A DNA stretch of 64,000 bases from Sinohyriopsis cumingii. Its lineage: Eukaryota > Mollusca > Bivalvia > Unionida > Unionidae. The notes under the pieces are model-generated. The model was not told the DNA's origin and ran no database searches. It was given only the letters and a program-made list of their open reading frames with translations. The position numbers were made by a program, and so were the translations under genes. Below, in pieces: positions 37,171 to 48,960 of the stretch (position 1 is the first letter of the stretch; each line of letters opens with the position of its first letter). The stretch is from positions 6,327,220-6,391,219 of the forward strand of contig CM068828.1 in the NCBI GenBank assembly GCA_028554795.2. The letters are read 5' to 3'.

Positions 37171-38090
37171 AAACCTGTCTACAGCAGCCTCCCATGGAAA
37201 AAGGCAAAAGTGTCCTGTAAAGACAGTTGATCTCTGAAGGCAGATACAGCTCCCAGACTTTGTTCAAGACAAATTTATCCACTATGAATCGAATAGCATT
37301 ACTATTTGGAGCACCATCATCATTATTTCATGTGTATTATTTATGTTGCCAAGATACATCTATTTACTTGAGCTATTTAGCAAGAATCAAGAAAACTTCA
37401 ACTGTGAACTCTCTCTCTCACACACACACATACACTTATCTCATTCACAGCAGAAACATGTCCTAAATAAAATTACTAATTGACAGCTTACACATAATCG
37501 TGAAACACATGACTGACCTTTTTGTTCAACATGAAAACATTTGTTCACACTTTAAACAATTGATGAATTAAGCTGTTAGTCAAACTCATCGAGATGAAAA
37601 GACAGTAGGCTTTTGTTTGTGACCTCTGATGATTAGTTACTCATCTCATTTTTTCTATATGGACATTTATGTTGCGATGTAGGGTCAAAAGTCAACTGCC
37701 CATCAAAAAGTTGGAATTCACCGCCACAAAGCCAGATTCATAAGGCAGAGAATACATGTCATCATGTGATGTGATACAACAAAACCACTGCTGACACATG
37801 CTCCATTCATGGTGAATCTTTCTCCATGTTGCTGCAACAGCAACAATTTTCTGGTCAATGTTTTCGAAATAAACATGTTGTATCCTTTTGTTCTTTTACA
37901 AACAATGTTTATTGTTGATATCACATAACTACACTGACGTGTAAGTTGTGAGATATGTGCAGTCATGTGACTAGCAGTGCAAATGCTAAGTACCAGGTCA
38001 AAGTTTATAAACACTTACGTTTCATCTCGTCTGCAAGCAGGCTAAAGAGATAACAATTAAAATACTCTGAATTTCTCAGAAATTAAATCA
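37170..38090. other. Intronic sequence, nothing recognised
   Basis: No coding or repeat feature supported between the (TA)n block and the DIRS-like element. Confidence 0.45.
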
Positions 38091-38094
38091 TTTT

Positions 38095-38272
38095 AGGTTT
38101 CTTTGCAAATACTTACCCAACCAACTACTACTGCCTCACAAATCCAGCCCTTCCAAGTTAAAACTTTTACCTAAAAGTCATCTGCCACATGGGTGGCGGT
38201 CTGGCAGAGTGATCTTCCCTTGGTACAGGGATAGGCACTAAATCCCACAAATATCAGTTACTACTGGAGTGG
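38095..38272 (+). repeat. Left inverted terminal repeat of the DIRS-like element
   Basis: The reverse complement contains 'agtagtaactgatatttgtg', 'gaagatcactctgccagac', 'gtaaaagttttaacttgga' and 'gggtaagtatttgcaaagaa'. These line up in the same order with the right repeat. Confidence 0.7.
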
Positions 38273-38395
38273 AAGGAATGCCCTCTACAAGGATGTAACT
38301 GTGGGGAGGCTTGGAGGGTGTATGTGTATTATCATTGGGAAAGTATTCATGAAGAAATATTTTATTAAATACATTACCCTGTTATAATATTGATC

Positions 38396-38494
38396 CATCA
38401 CGTTGGACAATTAAGTAGATAAGACTGCCATCATGTTGGACAATTAATTAGATGGGACTGCCATCATGTTGGACAATTAAGTAGATGGGACTGC
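38396..38494. repeat. 33-bp tandem repeat, 3 copies
   Basis: The unit 'catcatgttggacaattaag' + 'tagatgggactgc' is repeated three times at the end of the recombinase remnant. It is internal to the DIRS-like element. Confidence 0.9.
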
Positions 38495-38710
38495 CAAGAA
38501 ATGTATTGCTGATTTTGCCTGCCAACTGCCAAAGTAGTGAGGAGGCAGGACTTGTATGATAGATGAACTAATTGAACTTTTGAGATCAGTTCTGTTGGTA
38601 TCTTGTTCAGCCAGTTTAATCCCCACGAAAGGTCCACTTGTGCAAGGGTCCAGTGTCTTTGGCCAGGTGATATCCAAATGAATAGAAGATTAGACAGGTC
38701 TTTGTTCATG
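38464..38710 (-). pseudogene. DIRS tyrosine recombinase fragment
   Basis: The 81-codon frame contains WTLAQVDLSWGLNWLNKIP followed by HLSYKSCLLTTLAVGRQNQQ. From recollection of DIRS/YR proteins, this corresponds to the segment W-x-L-x-x-V-L-x-x-L-x-x-x-P followed by L-S-x-K-x-x-x-L-L-A-L-A-x-G-x-R-x-S-E near the first catalytic arginine. Here the R-x-S-E box reads RQNQ, so the catalytic context is lost. Downstream catalytic residues are missing: the frame runs into the 33-bp repeat and stops. Confidence 0.55.
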
Positions 38711-39099
38711 CAATATCCTCTATTCTATGATAGCACAGTGTGCAAGTGATGGTGGAATGGAAAGAGGCTCCCCAGATTTTATCACAAAAACAGATTTCTC
38801 TCCTTGTCAGAAAAATAAAGGGGGTGTAAAACATATGAGGGACAATGGCCATAGTTCAATACTTTTAACACTTCAATATCCATCTTTCTTCCTGGTCCAC
38901 CCCTATTTGAAATCAGAATCTTTAAAAGATGTTGCCATTAATCTGTACGAATACTGTTCTGTGATTGCATGCCTTGGGAGCATCTCTGCTGGATCTGTAA
39001 GTTTAATTGTGATGGGTGTTAAATGTTTCTTATCAAAGAGCCTAGAACTTTAGCTAATCTGGTATGGATGTCTCCATTAGAATAAAGTACTCTAGTGTG

Positions 39100-40700
39100 A
39101 ACCAATGAGATTATATATCACTGCTTTCCTAGACTGACCCGGTTGGTCCTGTATTCCCAATGTTAGTAGAGTAATCAGGATGACACGACATGTAAATACT
39201 TTTGGTTCCCATATCACATTTAGATTCCAAGGTGTTTAGGTGTATATACATTTGGCCATTCCGATTTATAGGGAGGAGCAATCAGCCTGGCCCATAGGCC
39301 CATCATTGGTGTGACAATGATTGGGACTGTTGGCATTCCATTTTGTCAAAAAGTGTCCATCATAAGTCGATCCCACTGAGCATGTATCATATGAAACTGA
39401 GGGATGTGAAGGATAATTCCGTTTGTATGAGTTCCTGCTTGCAAAAGTAGGAGTCTGCCAAAAGATTAGCCAGCCTAGGATATGTCAAACTGAAACCTGG
39501 ACTGTTGATGAGGATCGTACTTTAGAAGGTTGTCAAACATGACAACAAAGCTTTGAGTACATGTTCTGCTTTGCTGTTTGAGACCAGGCACCAGAGTGAA
39601 GTTACTGGGTAGAATGAGAACTCAATTCCCATGTAGGTTTGCTAGCAACCAATGACAGGCTTTCAAAAATGGCATTCATTTCTATGATGTGGACATATAA
39701 ATAAAGATCCTGAGAGGGCAATGCTCCCATGTCAGTCTGCCAAATAAATAGGAGACTTGCTTCCCATAGCCCTCTGTGTTTGCATCTATAGTGATTGTTA
39801 TTGCTGAATAATGTTAATACAGAGGTATCACCGAAGCAAGTCCAAGTGCTTTTGTTATGCAACCTCGAATGGTTGATGATTGAGAGTGTTGGTCCAATTG
39901 TTAAGGTTCTGTCTCCAACTGGACCATGTAATCACTGTTACGAGAGCACAATAACGTGACCAAGGACTAAGACATCTGCAGCCATAATGAGCAAAACTCA
40001 GCCCGCAAATGAATAGTCTAGCAGGTGGATTGCTAAACAGTGGTATATAACTTATCATTGCAAGAATTCAAATATCTTTTCCTGGGGAACACATTATTCT
40101 TACTTGAACATAGAGTCTAGACCTAGTCTAACAAATCTTGAAGATGTTCCTGCTTACAAGAGATTGAAAATGGAAATAAAGTAACACATAAAATCAAGTA
40201 TTTCTCCAAAATATAACAAGTCTGTTTCAAGTTGTTGTAGGCAAACCACAAAGCCATCTGAGTGGGGCATGAAATTATGTCTCCTGCAAGTCCACACTGA
40301 TTGCACAATGTTCACAACTGACAGCATTAGGACCTGTCCACTGCAAACCAAGAGTGTAACACAATTAACTGAATGCACTTCAGTTGAGGATCAACTGATA
40401 AGAACTGCACTGTAGCTGAAAGAGCTGTGGCCAAAGCTTAGTATGTGTGCTGAACTGGAACCACTGTTTAATCCCCAAATTCTGTCAAACGTATCATTCC
40501 GGTAGGAGAATAGATGATTGAGGTTGCTGTATACAACAGAACTTATCAAAGTAAGATCTAATAATGACAAGGGAACTGGAATGCATTTTGTCTACAGTTT
40601 GAGGTAGTGAAGTTGACATCTCCTGCACTACCCGTGAAGTAGACAATGAAGAATGTTGATAATGGTGGCCCACTACACTTGCAGCACAGATCACATTACT
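39100..40700 (-). pseudogene. DIRS reverse transcriptase end / RNase H remnant
   Basis: Several fragments in different frames match the expected order. VPQEKIFEFLQ near 40110-40070 corresponds to the region after the RT palm. VHIIEMNAIFESLSLVA near 39700-39650 corresponds to the 'HIN-x-x-E-L-x-A' segment of RNase H. LTYPRLANLLADSYFCKQEL near 39500-39440 corresponds to 'HIPG-x-x-N-x-x-A-D-x-L-S-R', and is followed by FHMIHAQWDRLMMDTF near 39400 for the conserved 'W-G-x-P-x-x-D-L-F' motif. Catalytic RT aspartates were not found. Frame changes separate nearly every motif, so this is a dead copy. Confidence 0.55.
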
Positions 40701-41964
40701 TCTTATGTGTCAATAAGTAGAGTCTCTTGGTAGGCAAAGACATGAGGGCGAGTGAAGAGACATCCCATGAAAATGGAGACTCCATGATGCTGAAGTGTTC
40801 TGAGGTACTAGTGCAGATAAGACTGGTTAATGAGTGTGACTACATAAACTCTATGTCTTTCACAGGAAGTGCCTAGCAGTACTATGTGGTTAGACTGATC
40901 CATGTTTGCCTGTGTAGACTGGGCATATGTCATAGGAAGTGCCTAGAAGAACTATACGGGTTGCAGGAATGACGACCAGAGAAAATTAAACATGTGGTTG
41001 TCAGATCTTTACAGGGTTTAAATATATGCAAGACAAAACAGAGCAGACCCTAAATACATGAACTAGTAAGAAACCAAGCAGGATTACCCACTATGACAAA
41101 CACCTGTAGTGGGATGCGCATGACCTCTACAGGTAGAAAATATCGTCAGTATTAATAATTAAATGTGGATATTAAACAAACAATTTGAGTTGATGTTAAG
41201 GTTGATGCATTGGAGCATCACCTATAGTACTTGCCGGTTCATGAAGCAATTGGAAAGCAAAAATTAAATTCTAATAACAGCTTACCTGTAGGAAGGCCAA
41301 TCGTTTCGATGCCTACACAGACTAAAGTGTCGCTTACAATAACACTGCATGAGCTGGGAGCCACTGAGTAAACCATATATAGAAAACCAATCTGTACTTA
41401 TCCAACCAAGTGGAAGTTACAGAGAAGTAGAAACAAATTTTCTCTATATTACACACAAAAACCTGCACATAAAAAAGAACTGAATCACCATACAACATCG
41501 GTACTACAGTATCCATTATGAGACAATTTACCTGTAGGAAAAGACCCAATGACATTCTATCCAGGTAAAATTAATAAAGTTCTAGCAGATGGCTGAATGA
41601 AAGCAATGAAACTTCACTTCAAAACACTACCCATAGGAAGGCTCTTAACGACAGCCTGTACAGGAAAATCAGTGAAGCTTGACACCAGACACTAAATGCA
41701 TCAGTATAGAAAACATACCTTTATGTATCCAGTCATAGCAGAAATTATACATGTTAAGAGTTTTCTAAAGCCTACTACGGACTTGCATGAACATTTGAAT
41801 TAAAACTATAGCCAGAAGTATTGTTAAGTCAAATAGGCTACCACTGCAAGTATGTAAATAGCGGAATTGACCTCAAAGACCTAAAATGTAATGCCAGAAC
41901 TTTCTCATCATAGGATGAAAGAAATATTGGAAATATAGAAGGAGTATACTTCCCTTGATGTAAA

Positions 41965-42118
41965 GACTACTCCAACTCGAGAGTGTAGGACTACCAGAAG
42001 CTTGATGAGAGTATGTTATTTGAAGAGTGTAGGACTGCCAGAAGCTTGATGAGAGTATGTTATTTGAAGAGTGTAGGACTGCCAGAAGCTTGATGAGAGT
42101 ATGTTATTTGAAGAGAAG
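41965..42118. repeat. 44-bp tandem repeat, 3 copies
   Basis: The unit 'gagtgtaggactgccagaag' + 'cttgatgagagtatgttatt' + 'tgaa' is present three times, directly inside the right inverted terminal repeat of the DIRS-like element. Confidence 0.92.
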
Positions 42119-42312
42119 TAGTAACTGGCATATTCATGGGATTTGGCACTAATGCTTGTACCATGGGGAGATCACTCTGCCTGACCACCACCTTGGTGGG
42201 CAGAAAACCTTTGGCTTTTCAGCTAAAGTTTCTAACCTGGGAGGTCTTGATTGCGAGGAAGTAGTCCCGCTAAGGTATTATGGCTGGGTAATGTATTTAA
42301 AGAAATGACTCG
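42115..42312 (+). repeat. Right inverted terminal repeat of the DIRS-like element
   Basis: Reads 'agtagtaactggcatattca', 'gggagatcactctgcctgac', 'ctaaagtttctaacctggga' and 'gggtaatgtatttaaagaaa' in order, pairing with the reverse complement of 38095-38272. The motif 'gggtaatgtatttaa' also recurs, inverted, just inside the left repeat (near 38367-38382). It could be a trace of a DIRS internal complementary region. Confidence 0.7.
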
Positions 42313-42875
42313 ATGTAACAATATTTAAGTTTGCTAGGCCCATGCAAAGTGGTGGTGAATTCCAAGTTTTTGATAGGTTATTGACTCAGACCCTACACTC
42401 CAGTATAAACATCCAAATACAACAAATGGGGTGGGAAGGGTCAGAGTTGACTCAGATTACAAAACCATAATGGATATCACTAGTGCAGTATACATCCTGT
42501 AAGGTTATAAGCTGCCTTGCTTTTGAAGCTAACATGATGAATCCTTTGAGTTTCACTGGATTACAAAGTACAATCAATTATGAAATGTTTAAACATACAT
42601 TCAGTATTATACCTTTATATATCTTGCCTTGTTCATCAAACAAATGAAGTTTAATCTGCATACTTGGAGTGCTTAATGCTGATATACTCCAGTGAATGTG
42701 GAAAGCATAGTGAAACAACCCCTGTTTAGCCAAAATTAATGCATGGCTACTGACCATGGATGACTGGTGACTGTTCATTACATGAAATTTATACAGGAAA
42801 TTTGCTGGGTGTAAATTAGAATGGCCATTGTGACCAGGTGACTGTTGAATTTGGGCAACCATTAGGACAGGTTTG

Positions 42876-42876
<1 letters not shown>

Positions 42877-42949
<73 letters not shown>

Positions 42950-42978
42950 TATATATAGATATATATATATATATATAC
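42877..42978. repeat. Compound (GT)n(AT)n microsatellite
   Basis: A (GT)n run at about 42877-42910 passes directly into (AT)n with two 'atag' breaks. Repeated ORFs over it are spurious. Confidence 0.95.
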
Positions 42979-43424
42979 TCACTTCTTTGTTTAATTACTG
43001 TAGTCATATATACAATGAAGTAATAAGATTAACACATAAATAGGTAAATATAAAAATATACAAATGAGGGTTTAGCAAGCCAACACTTGCTATGCATGTA
43101 CAATATTGCATAGTATATGCAGATAATTAAATATTTTTAATGAACAAGGGTTGGGGTGTGGTGGGGTTGGGTGGCAATAGGTTTCCTCTATATTAAATTA
43201 TGTACATGTCCATATTCCTGTATGCATATATGTTCCTGATGCATGTATACTCTAAAAGTGTGAAAATGTTTGCGTTTTCACTATTTTGTAATAATTTTTG
43301 TTGATCTGGTGGTGTTGCTACAAATTACTGCATAAACTTAATAGATCCACATGCTCTACACAGCTCATACAAGGGAGGTAACCCAAAGTGAAGTGTATGA
43401 TAAAATCCCTTCCCAGATCCAGTC

Positions 43425-44165
43425 CCATGCTAACAGACTGACTCAATGCAGCATAATGACATCAGGTCTCATGTTGACAAATTGAGACTCACTGGAGCAT
43501 AATGATAACAGGTTTCATGCTGACAGACATACTGCAGCATAATGACAACAGGTCTCATGTTGACAGATTGAAACTCACTGTAGCATAATGACAACCGGTC
43601 TCATGCTGACAGACTGAGACTCACTGCAGCATAATGACAACAGGTCACATGCTAACAGACTGAGACTCACTGCAGCATAATGACAACAGGTCTCATGCTA
43701 ACAGACTGAGACTCACTGCAGCATAATGACAACAGGTCACATCCTGACAGACTGACTCACTGCAGCATAATGACAACAGGTCTCATGCTGACAGACTGAG
43801 ACTCACTGCCATATAATGACATCAGGTCTCATGCTGACAAACTCACTGCAGCATAATGATAACAGGTCTCATGTTGACAGATTGAAACTCACTGTAGCAT
43901 AAAGACAACCGGTCTCATGCTGACAGACTGAGACTCACTGCAACATAATGACAACAGGTCTCATGCTGACAGATTGAAACTCACTGTAGCATAAAGACAA
44001 CCGGTCTCATGCTGACAGACTGAGACTCACTGCAACATAATGACAACAGGTCTCATGCTGACAAACTCACTGCAGCATAATGATAACAGGTCTCATGCTG
44101 ACAGACTGATAGTTGCTGCAATTAATGACTGGACCTCATGCAAAGACTCACTGCAGTACAACAGT
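43425..44165. repeat. 46-bp minisatellite, ~15 copies
   Basis: The unit 'cactgcagcataatgacaac' + 'aggtctcatgctgacagact' + 'gagact' repeats with frequent 7-8 bp losses of the 'gactgaga' end. A two-unit block ('tgtagcataaagacaaccgg') recurs near 43891 and 43987. Confidence 0.92.
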
Positions 44166-44169
44166 GTAC

Positions 44170-45210
44170 TTTATGCCAAGATGCTAAGATGCAATGTAGT
44201 GTAATGACAACATACCTTTTGACGAGAGATGACTTCTCTGTGAGGAGTTTATGTACAGAGTTTAACAGCACATCAGCACAATACTAGCTATATACATGGT
44301 GCCAAGAGGAGCTTAAAGGTGTTTATGCTTGGGACTTCATAATGTAACAGCAAATGCTGGAAGTCCCAATCATGGGTCATATTTCTATTGGTGACTTACT
44401 GCAGTGCTATAGAGACTATTGTCAATGTTTGTATTCCTGTGTAGATGTATTCCTATCCCATATTTGCCGTCATTTTATCAGTGTTTATGGTTGTGTACTT
44501 CTAATAAAGAGACAGTATAGAGAATCTTTTAAGTGTTCTAATGTGTGTATCATCCTCTGACTTACTCTGATGTCAGGTTGAAATGAGTGGAAAAGAGTGT
44601 TTTATGTTTGCATTTATATATATATATATATATATATATGCAAGTGTGAGTCTTACAGCCCTAGGATGGCTGCCGTGGCAACCATGTGAGGTAAGATTGG
44701 CACCAATTTATTCAGAACCAACTAGATATTTTATTAGGTATTGATGTGAATTCCCAGTGTCAATATGTTTCCATTTGGAATCAGATCTCATTAGTTCCGG
44801 TTCACTATCCATGAATGGAGTCCCTGTTTATTATTAGATCATTTTTCTTGCCCCCTTTTGGTGCTGACACAAGAGTTGGATTTAGGCATTCTTGGAATGG
44901 ATTTAAAGATAACTTTATTCTTCAGAATATGAGCTTATGGTTTGTCCGTCTGTCTGTCATTCAGCGACAGTGCACAGTGAGTAATAAGGCACTGGTGATG
45001 ATCTGGAGGTGAAATCTATGTTCCATTGAACATTGCCTTGTTTACAGTCCACCCTCTCAAAGAAATGATGGTGAACCAATGACAAGAACTTTACCATGAA
45101 ATCATAAGTGAACATATTTTAGATTAACATATGACTTTTACTGATTTCTACACAGTGGAAAGTTCAGTTCTTATAAACAAATGTAGGAAATTTAATTGTG
45201 ATTCGAGTCC
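44170..45210. other. Intronic sequence, nothing recognised except (TA)n
   Basis: A short (TA)n run lies at about 44616-44640. The rest shows no supported feature. Confidence 0.45.
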
Positions 45211-45214
45211 ATTT

Positions 45215-45425
45215 TGGAGTAGCAATGACAAGATTTTAAAGATGGCAGCCACAGTGGCCATAATTGATGTCGTATCAGTACCATTTTGATTTAGCACCAA
45301 CTAGAGACATCAAAGGATATCTTCCGATGAAAACCCCTTGTTGATACCTCTTTCCATCTTGGAGGATTATTAATAAGATTTTCAACATATCCTTGGTGGT
45401 GGGATATCAGGTGAAAGACACAAGC
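45215..45425 (+). repeat. Dispersed repeat R2 copy
   Basis: Contains 'gatggcagccacagtggcca', 'accaactagagacatcaaag' and 'gatgaaaaccccttgttgat'. It aligns with the R2 copies at 55005-55460 and 63340-64000. Confidence 0.55.
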
Positions 45426-45487
45426 TTTCTGTTCAGAGGAAGTAGCACAGACATGATTTTCAAGATTAAGTGTAATTACTTCTACAA

Positions 45488-45777
45488 TGACTTATTTCAG
45501 TGTACTGCTAGTGTACCTCTTCCTGTGAGGCTGCCCTAGAGGCATTGACTTATTTCAGTGTACTGCTAGTGTACCTCTTCCTGTGAGGCTGCCCTAGAGG
45601 CATTGACTTATTTCAGTGTACTGCTAGTGTACCTCTTCTTGTGAGGCTGCCCTAGATGCATTGACTTATTTCAGTGTACTGCTAGTGTACCTCTTCCTGT
45701 GAGGCTGCCCTAAAGGCATTGACTTATTTCAGTGTACTGCTAGTGTACCTCTTCTTGTGAGGCTGCCCTGGAGGCAG
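45488..45777 (-). repeat. 58-bp minisatellite made of repeated 5' splice sites, 5 copies
   Basis: Copies start at 45488, 45546, 45604, 45662 and 45720. On the minus strand each carries 'ggcagcctcacaggaagag' followed by 'gtacactagcag', that is, the last ~28 bases of the kinase exon 45880-45749 plus ~30 bases of intron. The copy nearest the exon is the genuine junction. If a distal donor were used, the kinase frame would continue GTA CAC TAG and stop at once. Confidence 0.93.
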
Positions 45778-45880
45778 TAAGCTGAGGCTGCATTCCCAGG
45801 ACATCTGTGATTCTCCTGATTTCCAGGTCCAGCTTTGACAAAGATGCACTCACCTCTTCCTCCAGTTCATGGCTCAGTCT
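45749..45880 (-). CDS. DGKD/DGKH-like: Diacylglycerol kinase delta/eta-like, helical exon
   Basis: This 132-bp exon (44 codons, phase 0 at both ends) begins after 'ccacattacag' and ends at GAAGAG|gtacac. It starts RLSHELEEEVSASLSKLDLE and continues IRRITDVLGMQPQL. The heptad-like spacing of L, I and V predicts an amphipathic helix. It follows another helical exon, so the region between the catalytic part and SAM is probably alpha-helical. The exon contains an internal GAG|GTGAGT (donor-like, on the complement of 45851-45859) that matches the consensus better than the assigned donor. Its use would remove about 34 codons in frame. I prefer the longer form because the helix is coherent. Confidence 0.75.
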
Positions 45881-46144
45881 CTGTAATGTGGAGAGGAACA
45901 TTACATTCATGTATTCCAGGTAAAATTTCTCTTGCTTTTGAAAATGATCGGTCTCTTATGTAAAATGATGGAAATATTTTGTGTAGTTTAGCACTATATT
46001 TAATATGATAGATGACAACTTATGGCTATCTGCAAGCATTATTCTATATAGGCACTGACATCATGCATGAAGGCTATACCACTTACAGTTAAGCTGGCCA
46101 AACAGGATTAGAGAAGGGCAACTTGATCATGAAGTAAATTAGAT

Positions 46145-46400
46145 TTCTTTGATTGGTTGTTGTTGTTTTGGGTTTAATGCCATTTTTTAGCGCATGATAG
46201 GCTATATATGGCAGCCAGTATAACTGGTGGAGATAGAATCCAGGGAAATAATGCTAAGAACAATTGACCCATGGAACGATAATGACAAGATTTCTAACAT
46301 ACCACACTGGCTGAGTTCAGAGGTAAGATGGCAGTGACCAGTAAAGATAAACACTTTAGACCACTTGGCCACTTTGAAAAGCACAGGGATAAAATATCTC
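46145..46400 (+). repeat. Dispersed repeat R3, copy 2
   Basis: Begins 'tgttgttgttttgggtttaa' then 'gcgcatgataggctatatat' and 'agtataactggtggagatag'. It matches 29475-29800 and 51565-51800. Confidence 0.65.
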
Positions 46401-47200
46401 TCACATAACTGGTTCAGTTCAGGCTGTACTGAAACCATGAAATCTCTCATGTCAACCAATACTCAAACACTAATCACATGTGGTACTTGAGTACAAGCTC
46501 TTTTATACTCTTCATGGAGGTAAATTGTAAATAGTTCATTTCTGTTATTGAGTACAGATTGTCATGTGTAATCATTTTCTTAAACGTGCAGGAAAGACTA
46601 AACTGTAACGCTGAAATTTGCTAACAGTGAATGATCCCAATAATAAAGCGAGAAGTTTACTAATATTCTTTAAATGATATCCTGGTTATGGACTCGTACA
46701 CAATATGCAACAAGAAAATCCACATTTTAGTCTTCATATTAAATAACTGAAAAAATAAAAAATCTCATATAAACTTATACAGAATACTCAGGAATGTCAA
46801 AGTAAAGTTATGTCTTGATGATTAAGTTAACAAAAGCTTTAGAAAACTTATAAACCACTGTCTTCTTTGCATGAGAAGTAATAATCATTTAACAACTACT
46901 GTAAAAATAAAGGTAATAATTGCCCACATAATAATTTTTCTGCATGTAACAGGTACACCTGAAAACATTACAAATGACAATGTCCTGAGAGACTAGCGTA
47001 TAATGATCTAGGCATCCAACTGTATTTCAAACTCGTACATTATTTTGTAATTTCATGAAAGAAAATGAGGAATTTTCATAATATGATAAAAGCACTATAT
47101 CTAATACTTAAACTGATGGGATGAATTGACCGATTGATTTGCTGCCATTATAAATGACTGATTGATTTGTTGGCTGTTTGGTTGGCTAAGACATTGATTA
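46400..47200. other. Intronic sequence, nothing recognised
   Basis: AT-rich. No exon or repeat supported. Confidence 0.45.
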
Positions 47201-47204
47201 GTTA

Positions 47205-47545
47205 ACATTGTGTGTGTGTGTGTGTGTCTGTGTGGGTACAAGTGATTTGGATTTTTAGCATAGATTTAACAGCTTTTCAGTCAAATTGCTATGATGTCTG
47301 CAGTGTAGCAGTTTATAGTAATCTCTAGCACTGAGGCATCATGCCGCAGACCTACCCAGTCACATTATCCTGACACCAGGCCGACTAGTTCTAACTCAAA
47401 CCTCTTAATGCTGAGCGCCAAATTCGGCAGCTGCTAGTACAATTTTTTTTAAAAAGTCTTTGGTATGACTCAGCTGGGGTCTGAACCCACGACTTCCCAC
47501 ATCAAAGGTGGATGTTCTAACCACTTAGGCCTTTAGAGCAGCTAA
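47205..47545 (-). mobile_element. tRNA-derived SINE, copy 4 (minus strand)
   Basis: The tail (CA)n appears as 'tgtgtgtgtgtgtgtctgtg'. The body carries 'tatcctgacaccaggccgac' and the head is near 47530 ('ccacttaggcctttagagc'). It has a 25-bp deletion around 'catgccgcagacctacccag', which is missing the 'tgtagcatgatg' segment of the other copies. Confidence 0.88.
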
Positions 47546-47808
47546 TTAGTTAACACAGATATGTAATGGTGTACATATGCACTATTAAGTCTACTACTTT
47601 AGAATGCTAAAGACATCCAAAAAGTGAATTCCTCGACACCAAGATAACTGCAGTTCCACATAAAAATGGGGAAAACCTAAAGCACCATTTATTTATGATT
47701 CATTAATTTAGGTAACTTAAGCTTGTTACTCATTATTAAATCAATTTTTATAATGTACTTCAAAATTATAAATATATGAACAACTATTAAATACTGCTAT
47801 AATCATAC

Positions 47809-47904
47809 CACTGAAGAGGCTTTCTCAGACAGAAAGATGTTGGTTTCTGCGTAAAGCTGTCTGACACTGTGTACAAAGTCCACAACTTGTGATCGGAGTG
47901 TGGG
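47809..47904 (-). CDS. DGKD/DGKH-like: Diacylglycerol kinase delta/eta-like, helical exon
   Basis: This 96-bp exon (32 codons, phase 0 on both sides) follows 'atgtcatttcag' and ends TCAGTG|gtatga. It reads PTLRSQVVDFVHSVRQLYAE and then TNIFLSEKASSV. The pattern of V, F, V, L, Y and L every three to four residues indicates an amphipathic helix. The phase joins exactly to the exons at 54777-54888 and 45749-45880. Without a database search, its assignment to the kinase rests on phase, strand and order. Confidence 0.72.
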
Positions 47905-48010
47905 CTGAAATGACATACAAATTTTGTTTGCAACGATATAATAACACAGGACAAAATAAAATCACCTCAATACTACCCAAATAACATACCAAATTATATA
48001 AATGATGCAA

Positions 48011-48960
48011 CCAATTAAAATGCTAAAGTTTGTAATGGCTTCATTTTTCAATCGCTGCCTCAAACATCATTAGGAACAATCTTGAAGATATGAGTTACGA
48101 AAAGAAATGCATAACTGATAATTCACATGATTCTTTCATCAAATATGATAAATTTTAGGTACAACTATGACCCATATTTTTCTAAATCAAGCCTAACACT
48201 ACTGAAAATCATATGAAACTATACACTGTACCTAGTTCATAAATTTCTGACAAATACTTTCCACACAGAAAAACCAATATAGTGATCCTTACACATTTTC
48301 CATGTATTTAGTATAAAAAAATACACTTTCCACTCCTTTATCTTTGGTTAAATTTTTAAATTACTTGCTGATAACACTCATTACGTTCATTAACTCCTGT
48401 TTAAAATATAGAATGCTTTTTGGAATTTTATTCTCGAGTGATGAGCTTATCAGCATCCACGTCAGGTAGGCTTTTGACATCCCCCAACCCCAATCATTAG
48501 AAAGTCAGTCATTTTTGGGATCATATGTCTGGATTTGAGAAAATATTCTTTCATTTGTGGATCTGAGGACATCAGTGGTGGTTCTGCCATTGCAGCTGAA
48601 CTTCAGCAGAGCTGCCACAGTATAACCACCTCAAATAAAAGATTCATATCCCCTTTTTAACAAGCTTTGAAAAATACTGCTGACAAATCCTGAAAATATT
48701 AATCTCCATGGCACAAGATTACAGGAAGGTAATTAAGCAGACAAAGATGTACAATTTTCTGAGTATATCATATATTGTTATTGCCACAAAGTTCAACATC
48801 TGATCAATCCAAAAGCATTGAAAGGTGTGCTACAATGGGATTTTTCTTGTATCTCTGAATCTGAAAAATTGGTCTATCTAAATATGTAATTCTCAACATG
48901 CAAAATTAAATAACATACAACAGCAGCCAGGAAAACAACTCCCATGAAAATTAAATTAAC
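48011..48960. other. Intronic sequence, nothing recognised
   Basis: AT-rich. No feature supported. Confidence 0.45.

Larger units (their letters stand above)
38095..42312 (-). mobile_element. Decayed DIRS-type retroelement with inverted terminal repeats
   Basis: This element of about 4.2 kb lies in the kinase intron 33753-45748. Inverted terminal repeats of about 190 bp bound it (38095-38272 and 42115-42312). Between them, minus-strand pieces appear in the order expected for DIRS elements: a reverse transcriptase end/RNase H part (about 40700-39100), then a tyrosine recombinase part (about 38710-38464). Reading frames are broken by stops and frameshifts throughout, so the copy is dead. DIRS elements insert through a tyrosine recombinase rather than a DDE integrase, which fits the lack of an obvious target duplication. 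A gag region was not recognised in 41-42 kb. Confidence 0.65.
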
